From assembly GCF_004770995.1 (NCBI RefSeq), contig NZ_RQHW01000080.1:1-13955 (forward strand): a stretch of 13,955 bases of DNA, given 5' to 3'. The DNA is from Leptospira idonii. GTDB lineage: Bacteria; Spirochaetota; Leptospiria; Leptospirales; Leptospiraceae. Positions 8,450 to 13,955 of this stretch are shown in pieces (the stretch's first letter is position 1; each line of letters begins with the position of its first letter). The notes under the pieces were generated by a model. The model was not told where the DNA came from and did not search any database. It saw only the letters and a list, made by a program, of their open reading frames with translations. The position numbers and the translations under genes are program-made.

Positions 8450-9107
8450 ATTTGTTCCTTCTGCTTTTTTTAGTTTTTGTTATAACTGTAGCTGTCTCGG
8501 ATGTTTCTTTTCTCACATCCGTTATAAAATGTTTCTCTTGCTGTCTATGATGGGCTGCCCTTTCCGAGATACCTGCTTTTTCGAAAATTTTTGACAGACT
8601 TTGATGGGCATAACCGATTTTAGAACTTTCATTTAAAATTCTTTCATAATTCAATATCGCTTCCGGAACTTTTTCTAATTCAAGATTTACCATTGCGGCA
8701 ATCAGTAAAATATCCAAATTCCCGCTGTCCCAAAGTAAAATTTCATTCACATCCTCCAGCAGACGTTTTCTATCTTTGCCGGAAACATAATCGGTTTTTA
8801 TCTTTAGCAGTTTCGCTTGGTAACCATATTGCTTATGAGTAACTGCCTTTTCTAAAATTTCACTGGAATGTTCGAACTTGCCTCTATAAAATTCTATTTT
8901 GGCCAAATACAAAGGAACATCCTCAAAATCATCATCCTGCTTTTGGATTTTCATAAAATGATTATAGGCGGAGTCCAGTCGTCCTCCCGCATACTCTCCT
9001 TTTGCCAAAAAGTATTCTTTTTGAAGAGATGGATCCTTACTACCGCAAGCGGCAAAACTCCATAACCAAATAACAGATATTAAGATTCGATTTTTTCTGA
9101 AAAACAT
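8448..9107 (-). CDS. lipoprotein with TPR-like helical repeats
   Basis: This 219-residue protein begins with a basic n-region, a hydrophobic stretch and the lipobox WSFAAC, predicting lipidation at Cys21. The mature part is all-helical with TPR-like periodicity: residues about 30-60 (AKGEYAGGRLDSAYNHFMKI), 64-90 (YLAKIEFYRGKFEHSSEILEKA), 97-125, and 132-182 (AAMVNLELEKVPEAILNYERI). The C-terminal 25 residues are polar and basic (ending KTKKSRRNK), like a disordered tail. TPR lipoproteins commonly act as assembly scaffolds in the envelope; a specific partner cannot be named, but its gene abuts those of another lipoprotein and the membrane protein. ATG at 9107 follows the previous stop directly (TAAATG), so coupling is expected; there is no strong Shine-Dalgarno. 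Confidence 0.88.
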   Translation of the reverse strand: MFFRKNRILISVIWLWSFAACGSKDPSLQKEYFLAKGEYAGGRLDSAYNHFMKIQKQDDDFEDVPLYLAKIEFYRGKFEHSSEILEKAVTHKQYGYQAKLLKIKTDYVSGKDRKRLLEDVNEILLWDSGNLDILLIAAMVNLELEKVPEAILNYERILNESSKIGYAHQSLSKIFEKAGISERAAHHRQQEKHFITDVRKETSETATVITKTKKSRRNK

Positions 9108-9755
9108 TTATTGCCGAGAGCTCAATTCCTTAAGAGCTATCTTTTTTTGAAATTCCAGAATGATTCCATCCGCCACTTTTTTCAATAATTCGGACTCATA
9201 CATAATTTCATTATCAAAAGTAGAAGTGATCATTCCTACAGAGTTCCCGTTCGCATCATAGATATGCAAAAATATATAATTATATTCTTTTTTATCCAAG
9301 ACTCTGTCATTGTTTTGTATGGAAATAGAACCTTGCAGATATAAATCGAAAGGATCTTCCAAATAAAGATTCTTAATCTCTTCTCTGTCGAGTAATCGAT
9401 CCCCAGAATAAACCTCATTCCAGTTTTCCCCTGCGGCTTTACGCAACTGAATCGGTAGAGAACCTAACATGTCTTTGCTTTCATCGAAGTCTTTTTTATT
9501 TTTTCTTTTCTGAATAGGAACAAGAACGAAATTGTTCTTCATCAGTTCAAATTTCAAAAGATCCTGAAAGTCAGATGCAATAGACCTTAAAGATTTAATA
9601 TCTCTATTTTCTATTGGACCAATCACAATTTTTTTCTGAGATGATACGGAAGCTGTTGCGGATCTTATGTTATAAGGATTCGATTTACACGAGTATCCGA
9701 ATAAAAACAGAACGAAGAATATAAGTGAAAACGATTTCCGAGAAGAAAGTTTCAA
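9108..9755 (-). CDS. small lipoprotein, possibly CsgG/LpoB-like fold
   Basis: This 215-residue protein has a signal peptide ending in LFGYSC, so lipidation at Cys23 is likely; Gly at -3 and Ser at -1 fit only the relaxed spirochaetal lipobox. The mature part alternates beta and alpha segments: KKIVIGPIENRDIKSLRSIA (41-60), FQDLLKFELMKNNFVLVP (63-80), DLYLQGSISIQ (about 137-147), a strand pair around YIFLHIYDANGNSVGMIT, and a long C-terminal helix (about 188-210). The opening strand, the 'ENRD' turn, the helix with FELMKN and the following strand recall LpoB and other CsgG-N-fold lipoproteins. This is a fold-level resemblance only. The start is TTG, chosen because GGAGG lies eight bases upstream and because it gives a proper n-region (MKLSSRK). 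It abuts both neighbouring genes. The function is unknown. Confidence 0.88.
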   Translation of the reverse strand: MKLSSRKSFSLIFFVLFLFGYSCKSNPYNIRSATASVSSQKKIVIGPIENRDIKSLRSIASDFQDLLKFELMKNNFVLVPIQKRKNKKDFDESKDMLGSLPIQLRKAAGENWNEVYSGDRLLDREEIKNLYLEDPFDLYLQGSISIQNNDRVLDKKEYNYIFLHIYDANGNSVGMITSTFDNEIMYESELLKKVADGIILEFQKKIALKELSSRQ

Positions 9756-11528
9756 CTACTTTGCCTCCATGCTAAAATTAAAAGTGCTGCTCAATGGCAA
9801 ATTATTTACATCTCTGGCCGAGGTATCTACGGAAATTAAATAGTATGGAAACCCGGCAGGTGCATTATCTGAGCGTAACAAGTTAAAATCACCGAGAGAA
9901 CCGAACTGACTTCCATTACAGGAGGCTTCCATTTCGGAAAATATCACAGTCAAAGCCCTGCATCCGAACGGAGTGACCGCTTGACAGTCACTCCAGGACC
10001 AAGAAGCAAGCTGAACCACTGTGGAAGGAGGAGACAATCGCCTCAATCGAGTCGCATTCACTGTGCTATTCGGCTCCATATAATTGGAAAAAATAATTCT
10101 AAAATTATCTGTATTTACATCAGCACAATCTGTAGAAGATCCTAGAGCACCGTTCCCCGTATCTCCTGCCCGGAACGTATAAGAACTTGGAGTTAATACA
10201 GGCAAGGTGCTGTCCCAATAACAAGAACCGATCGACCAATTCCCGCCGGTCACACTCCCCGTCCCAGGAAAAGAATTGGAACAACCTTGCGATTCCACTC
10301 CAAAAGCTTGAACGGAAGGAGCAGAAGTTACCGGCCCTCCTGCTGTAAAACTATAAATACTGGAAGAAGAAACAGGAATGAAATCGGAAGATGATGCAGA
10401 CTGACCGATTGTGATTGTGTATCGTATTCCATAGGTCAACTTCGCATCCGGAGTGAATACCAATGTCTGATTGTTATTCGACCACACATAACTCCCTGTC
10501 AATGAAGGAGAGATAGAAATACTTGCCTGGGTTTGGATCGGATTCATGGGTCTTGAGAAATTGTAAGTGATCGGATTGGAAGCACTGTTCCCCAAACATC
10601 CGGTAGTGACAGAAGTAGTTAATAGATCTTGTTGAGTTGCGGTCCCGGCCAAACAATCAGCCAAAGTTCCTACTGATAAAAGGAGACTAGTGACCGCAGG
10701 AACTAAATTGGGAGTACCTACTTGAAAATTGGCAGAAACAGGAATCAACATACGAACGCCTTGATAATCCTGCGCACCTGTGGAAATGGTCGTAGTAATT
10801 CTAGTTTGATTTCCGAACGGAAAGTCCGGTTCAATCAATAAATTCGTATCGGAGACCCATAAATAATTTGCACTCATAGTAGGAGCAAATGCAATCGCGG
10901 CTACTGTTGCAGCCTTATCCATAGGTTTATTGAATTGAATGCTGATTTTGTTCCTGGCAGAATTACCCATACAAGCATCTGAAACAGTTTGTCCCAAAAA
11001 GTTCTTAAAGATTGCAGTGGAAGCATTACATTCGGCGGAAGTTCCGGCATAAACACTCATACTTGATACTTCAGGGGTAGTGCCTGCAGTTGTCGCTTCT
11101 CCAACGGTGAAACTGGCAGTAAATACATCTTTTAAATCCCGACCTTCTTTCGATTCACAATTCTTTGTTAGCGTATAAGAATAAGTTCCATAACTCAGTA
11201 AAGTACTGGGAGAGAAGGTTATGGAATAATCGTTAAACTCATAAAATCCTTGAATAGCAGGGGAAATAGAAAAACTTTGAATGCAAGAACTAATGTTCAT
11301 CGGACGATCAAAAAGAATCACTACTTTCTGATTTCGAGGAAGGTTCTTGTCCCCCATTCCAGGAACACCGGAAATAATCTTTGGGGAATCATTATTGCCC
11401 AAAAAAGTCAGCATCTTAGATGCATCCGAGTTTGTATTTTTGCAGGAAAAGATAAATAAAACCCAGAAGGCTTTCCATAAAAGCAGACTTAAAAAATGAG
11501 AATAATTTTTGTTTACAATTGATTTCAT
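9756..11528 (-). CDS. lipoprotein with SbsA-type Ig-like (Big_5) repeats
   Basis: This 590-residue protein has a signal peptide with lipobox LFIFSC (Cys29). Three Ig-like repeats of the SbsA/Big_5 kind follow, each with the typical 'F-(D/N/S)-(R/K)-PM-(N/D)' strand: FDRPMN (73-78), FNKPMD (199-204) and FSRPMN (324-329). Each is followed by a 'SP...F/W...L.F.P....Y...YT.T' pattern and closes with F-x-(V/A)-G (about 140-143, 268-271 and 394-397). A fourth, more divergent unit runs about 400-590 (SNYMEP at 481-486). Repeats 2 and 3 carry an inserted cysteine pair with identical spacing (C167/C186 and C292/C311), each followed by GNSA(R/S)N. The C-terminal unit has six more cysteines. Codons are Ser/Thr-rich, unlike its Lys/Glu-rich neighbours. 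It overlaps the channel gene by four bases (ATGA). Such proteins are usually surface or periplasmic binding modules; its role in this operon is inferred to be extracytoplasmic and is otherwise unknown. Confidence 0.93.
   Translation of the reverse strand: MKSIVNKNYSHFLSLLLWKAFWVLFIFSCKNTNSDASKMLTFLGNNDSPKIISGVPGMGDKNLPRNQKVVILFDRPMNISSCIQSFSISPAIQGFYEFNDYSITFSPSTLLSYGTYSYTLTKNCESKEGRDLKDVFTASFTVGEATTAGTTPEVSSMSVYAGTSAECNASTAIFKNFLGQTVSDACMGNSARNKISIQFNKPMDKAATVAAIAFAPTMSANYLWVSDTNLLIEPDFPFGNQTRITTTISTGAQDYQGVRMLIPVSANFQVGTPNLVPAVTSLLLSVGTLADCLAGTATQQDLLTTSVTTGCLGNSASNPITYNFSRPMNPIQTQASISISPSLTGSYVWSNNNQTLVFTPDAKLTYGIRYTITIGQSASSSDFIPVSSSSIYSFTAGGPVTSAPSVQAFGVESQGCSNSFPGTGSVTGGNWSIGSCYWDSTLPVLTPSSYTFRAGDTGNGALGSSTDCADVNTDNFRIIFSNYMEPNSTVNATRLRRLSPPSTVVQLASWSWSDCQAVTPFGCRALTVIFSEMEASCNGSQFGSLGDFNLLRSDNAPAGFPYYLISVDTSARDVNNLPLSSTFNFSMEAK
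9764..9768 (-). promoter_or_regulatory. strong Shine-Dalgarno supporting a TTG start
   Basis: GGAGG on the minus strand, inside the last codons of the Ig-like lipoprotein gene, is eight bases before the TTG at 9755. It is the best Shine-Dalgarno I see in the operon and justifies the rare start codon. Confidence 0.65.
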
Positions 11529-13144
11529 TTACTCTTTTCCAAATAATACTCGTAAGCTGGTTTCTTGGGGTCGGACACCTTATCTTTTTTTTGTAGGGCA
11601 TCTTGCTTTTTGATTCCCTCGTCCTTAATTTTCTTTTTAGGAAAAAATTGTTCGTTGAAAAGAAGTTCTGTGAGAACGGAATTCCCTTCTCCTTTTTTCA
11701 TTTCATAAAAACGCCAACGATCCACATCGATTCCCGTAGCAAAAGACAATTCCATTACCGACTCCACATAACCACTGATTGAGTTGGATATTTCTTCCAC
11801 AGATTTCAATAATTCCAATTCCGCAGCCAGCAAATCGGAAGGTCTGACGAATCCGGTTTTGGATTTTGCCTGGATGGTTTTCCAAGTTTCGTATGAAATA
11901 TAGAATTTGGAGTTTGAGATACGAAGAATCTGCCATGCTTCCAAAACCTTCTCTCTGGATTTGAATGCTTCCGCCTGAATCGTAGTTTCTAACAATTGTT
12001 TATTGCGAATGGCATCGGAAAGTGCGATTTTCCCTTCATATATTTTTCTAGAATAAGAAAGGTCATCAAATAAATTCAATGTACTGCTATTAAATGCATT
12101 CTCCCCTCTTCCTACGAATTGAGGACCGAAGCCGGGAATTCTTTGAATTCCCGTTCCATCCGTCTGCATACCGTAATTGGCAGACGATTGATTGGTAGTA
12201 CTGCCTATCTGAGTTTGGAAACTTAAACTAAATCCATATACATCGTTTTTTACAGGTAACGCCCCGTTTATGTTCTGTCCGTAATAACTGCCTAAATAAA
12301 CCTTAGGCTTCCAGTAATTTTCAGTGATCTCTTTTCTAGTTCGTAAATTCTCGATCGCAATATTCGACTTTTTCATTTCCGGTTTATTATCCACTGCAGA
12401 AGCAATGTCCTTATCCTTAAAGGCAGGAGGAAGAATCATAAAATCAAGTAGAAGAGATTCTTTTAATTCCAGAGGGATTTCCAAAGGAAGGTTTAGGTTT
12501 TTTTTAAGGTCAATCTCACTTTGTCTTTTGCTGGAATTTGCCCGAAGATAAAGAAGCTCTATTTCTCTGATCTTGGATTCAGAATCCAATTTCTGCAGCT
12601 CGGTTGCAAATCCGTATTCATTTTCTTTCTGCGAGTCGCTTACCTGAGCAACAGTACGATCGAATGCCTTTTTCACAATCATAAGCTTCAAATCATTCGT
12701 AAGAACTTTCAAATAAGCTTTTCTTATGTCTAAAGCGATTTTCTCCTTCGTGATTTTCCAATCTTCTTGATTTAAGAGTTCCTGTAGCTTAGCAGATTCT
12801 ATCTCTAAACTATTTTCTCCTCCGTCATAAATCAATTGATTGAGCTGAAGTCGAATATCATTATATTGAGTATCCGTTTGATTGACGTTATTGTTTTTTA
12901 AACCGAAATAACTCACGCCCACCCGAGGAAGGTAGTTTCTCCATTTTTCGGTTGCGACCATTTTAAACACTTCTCTGCGATCCTTCAAACTTTGAAGGAT
13001 CACGCTATTTGTGATTCCGATCACTTCTGCCTCTTGCAGATTAACAGATAGCAGATTAGATTCACCCACTTCCGGATAAATCGCAGTGAGAGATAGTAAA
13101 ACTGTGACACATGTGACAAAAAACAACCGAATCAAAAATAACAT
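11525..13144 (-). CDS. TolC-family outer-membrane efflux channel
   Basis: This 539-residue protein has a Sec signal peptide (about 1-25; no lipobox) and the two internal repeats of the outer-membrane efflux protein family. Repeat 1 includes LPRVGVSYFG (72-81), LQLNQLIYDGG (99-109) and the helical stretch with KAYLKVL (142-148). Repeat 2 includes KPKVYLGSYYGQ (279-290), SLSFQTQIG (306-314) and the helices from about 365 to 470 with the GFVRPSDLLAAELELLKS segment (431-448). A Ser/Asn/Gly-rich insert of about 45 residues (315-360) sits where an exposed loop is expected. The last 40 residues form a charged, Lys-rich tail with several KK pairs, which would be periplasmic. It is the first gene of the operon, with ATG at 13144, no good Shine-Dalgarno and a probable promoter about 70 bases upstream. 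It provides the exit duct for the RND pump encoded downstream. Confidence 0.95.
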   Translation of the reverse strand: MLFLIRLFFVTCVTVLLSLTAIYPEVGESNLLSVNLQEAEVIGITNSVILQSLKDRREVFKMVATEKWRNYLPRVGVSYFGLKNNNVNQTDTQYNDIRLQLNQLIYDGGENSLEIESAKLQELLNQEDWKITKEKIALDIRKAYLKVLTNDLKLMIVKKAFDRTVAQVSDSQKENEYGFATELQKLDSESKIREIELLYLRANSSKRQSEIDLKKNLNLPLEIPLELKESLLLDFMILPPAFKDKDIASAVDNKPEMKKSNIAIENLRTRKEITENYWKPKVYLGSYYGQNINGALPVKNDVYGFSLSFQTQIGSTTNQSSANYGMQTDGTGIQRIPGFGPQFVGRGENAFNSSTLNLFDDLSYSRKIYEGKIALSDAIRNKQLLETTIQAEAFKSREKVLEAWQILRISNSKFYISYETWKTIQAKSKTGFVRPSDLLAAELELLKSVEEISNSISGYVESVMELSFATGIDVDRWRFYEMKKGEGNSVLTELLFNEQFFPKKKIKDEGIKKQDALQKKDKVSDPKKPAYEYYLEKSK

Positions 13145-13470
13145 AATTAAATTAACTCAAGGCGAAGAAAGAAACATAAATAATATATTAACTTTAATGT
13201 TTTTTTAGATCGATTATACGACGAACATAAAAAAACAAATACTCCCATAAATTGTCAGAAAATGCGGAAATATTATGTCATCAACGGGAAATCAAATCTA
13301 CTTCAATTCCGAAAGAGCAAGCTATGATCTATTTTATAATTGCATATTATGGAAAAAATATTTCCTATTTGCCCTTTTTTGAAGGAATTTGGAAAAAAAT
13401 TCAATCGGATGTTTTTCAGAATAAAACCAATCAGAGTTTTTTCAGCCGAAACTCAAAGCGACCATTGTCT
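13145..13470. other. non-coding stretch upstream of the operon
   Basis: An AT-rich interval of 326 bases. It holds the likely operon promoter near 13213 and, at its far end, the left arm of a 10-bp inverted repeat with an inner hairpin. Between about 13245 and 13420 I see no convincing gene or structure. A 96-codon plus-strand open frame starting at TTG 13252 runs through this stretch into the structured RNA region; it lacks a Shine-Dalgarno and is not believed. Confidence 0.6.
13213..13241 (-). promoter_or_regulatory. probable sigma-70-like promoter of the eight-gene operon
   Basis: A perfect -10 hexamer TATAAT reads on the minus strand at 13218-13213, about 70 bases before the channel's ATG. 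At 17-base spacing the -35 position reads TATTTG, a poor match, so the promoter would be weak or activator-dependent. The untranslated leader (about 60 bases) is AT-rich. No operator or riboswitch is evident in it. Confidence 0.45.
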
Positions 13471-13480
13471 ATTGGTTTTA
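13422..13480. repeat. perfect 10-bp inverted repeat enclosing a hairpin
   Basis: TAAAACCAAT (13422-13431) and ATTGGTTTTA (13471-13480) are exact reverse complements, 39 bases apart. Inside, GAGTTT (13434-13439) pairs with AAACTC (13449-13454). On the minus strand this lies at the 3' end of the structured RNA region and could be its terminal stem or a terminator, followed by a modest T-rich run. It could also mark the end of a small mobile element. Pairing is observed; function is inferred. Confidence 0.5.
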
Positions 13481-13749
13481 ACCTAGTCTTATTAGTACGT
13501 CCTGTACGGAAGAACCAGGGTCTTCTACTTCATTCTCTTTGAGTATCTCATTCTCTGCTACGGTGCCTATTCTATCCTGTGTTTGGTTGATATTCAGCTC
13601 TACCCAGCTAACATCATCCAATCGGAATCCATCAGTCGAGATGCGCTTCCTGCTCTCGTTTGTCCAGGACCTCCTGTCATGACAAACGAACTTCGGCCAT
13701 CCTTGGCCTTCGTCACCGCTAGAAGCTTTCTCTCCCAATTAAGAGTCAT
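13471..13749 (-). ncRNA. structured RNA, HEARO / IsrB-type omega-RNA-like (no nuclease gene in window)
   Basis: Read on the minus strand, this stretch begins with ATGA (13749-13746) and then folds repeatedly. CUCUU-AAUU-GGGAG lies at 13745-13732. AGCUUC pairs with GAAGUU around a GGCCA-AGGA-UGGCC hairpin (about 13726-13688). A nine-base stem UCGUUUGUC/GACAAACGA at about 13689-13656 carries an inner CAGG/CCUG hairpin. Further stems are CGAGA/UCUCG, UUAGCU/AGCUGA, GAAGA/UCUUC and GUAC/GUAC. The first hundred bases (13720-13621) are 55% GC, well above the flanks. Insertion directly after an ATGA-type sequence and a structured RNA of about 150-300 bases are known traits of HEARO RNAs, the guide RNAs of IsrB/IscB transposon nucleases. 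If so, the guide would be the bases just upstream (13750 to about 13770, minus). The 3' border is uncertain (13422-13481). An 86-codon TTG frame spans it but lacks a Shine-Dalgarno. A cis leader RNA for the operon is the alternative. Confidence 0.5.
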
Positions 13750-13827
13750 TATATGAACATTCTATTTTATCTTAAGGGCGCCTCGCAAGGATTTTTATAA
13801 TGAATAATTTATTTAAACAACCGACCC

Positions 13828-13873
13828 GGCTCTCCCTCGACGGCTACGCTCGGTCGATCCGTGGCGCAGAGCC
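13828..13873. repeat. nested hairpin in GC-rich intergenic sequence
   Basis: GGCTCT (13828-13833) pairs with AGAGCC (13868-13873), and inside it TCGAC (13837-13841) pairs with GTCGA (13853-13857). The segment is GC-rich within AT-rich flanks and resembles the short palindromic intergenic repeats common in spirochaete genomes. No T-run follows on either strand. It is probably a dispersed repeat or a mRNA-end structure of a gene outside the window. Confidence 0.4.
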
Positions 13874-13955
13874 TATTTTGTGCTAGTATAGTATTCACCT
13901 GACAGTTTCGTAAAGAAGCAGTGGTCAGACCTCTTCTAATTGGGAAAATGATTTT

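Noticed and set aside
13252..13542. 96-codon plus-strand open frame starting at TTG
   Set aside because: It has no ribosome site, no family resemblance, and overlaps the structured RNA region on the opposite strand.
13478..13738. 86-codon minus-strand open frame starting at TTG 13738
   Set aside because: There is an in-frame stop directly before the TTG, no Shine-Dalgarno, and the same bases form many well-paired stems, so a structured RNA explains the stretch better.
13748..13753. TATAAT on the minus strand just before the structured RNA, as its promoter
   Set aside because: It overlaps the ATGA border. A start here would remove any 5' guide if the RNA is an omega RNA, and the -35 is weak (TTAAGA at 16-base spacing). 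It is left undecided rather than annotated.
13768..13797. Possible plus-strand terminator (CCT/AGG hairpin followed by a T-run)
   Set aside because: The stem is only three pairs, or needs a bulge to extend, and there is no plus-strand gene upstream to terminate.

Overview
The window looks like chromosomal DNA from a spirochaete, most probably a saprophytic or environmental Leptospira relative. The grounds are moderate-to-low GC, three lipoproteins with the relaxed spirochaetal lipobox (Ser or Ala at -1, Phe/Ile/Gly at -3), a SbsA-type Ig-like lipoprotein, and the overall protein flavour. This is inference from character, not from a marker gene.

Positions 13144 to 185 hold one tightly packed minus-strand run of eight genes that reads as a single operon. 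In transcription order these are: a TolC-family outer-membrane channel (11525-13144); an Ig-like-repeat lipoprotein (9756-11528); a small lipoprotein with a possible CsgG/LpoB-like fold (9108-9755); a TPR-like lipoprotein (8448-9107); a five-helix membrane protein, possibly Yip1-like (7764-8438/8447); an RND periplasmic adaptor (6244-7758); an RND permease (3176-6244); and a second, divergent RND permease (185-3163). Junctions are -4, 0, 0, 0 (or 9 by the preferred start), 5, -1 and 12 bases, so translational coupling is likely along the whole run.

The operon encodes a complete tripartite envelope pump (inner-membrane RND, adaptor, outer-membrane channel). Two things set it apart. First, four accessory envelope genes sit between the channel and the adaptor. 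Second, there are two RND subunits. The first keeps a recognisable but non-canonical set of membrane charges (D403-S404 in TM4, D930 in TM10). The second keeps both periplasmic porter halves but has lost every acidic or basic residue expected in TM4 and TM10. The second subunit therefore looks like a non-energised 'pseudo-RND' partner of a heteromeric pump, comparable in principle to MdtBC but more extreme. The substrate cannot be told from sequence.

Upstream of the operon, 13145-13955 holds no convincing protein gene. It contains a probable operon promoter (TATAAT at 13218-13213, minus), a 10-bp perfect inverted repeat (13422-13431/13471-13480), and a GC-richer, densely structured stretch at about 13471-13749 on the minus strand. 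That stretch begins directly after ATGA and resembles the HEARO/IsrB-type omega RNA class, here without a nuclease gene. It ends with hairpin-bearing sequence of unknown role at the window edge. The left end (1-184) contains a weak possible terminator after the last gene and an unexplained 12-bp-stem hairpin.
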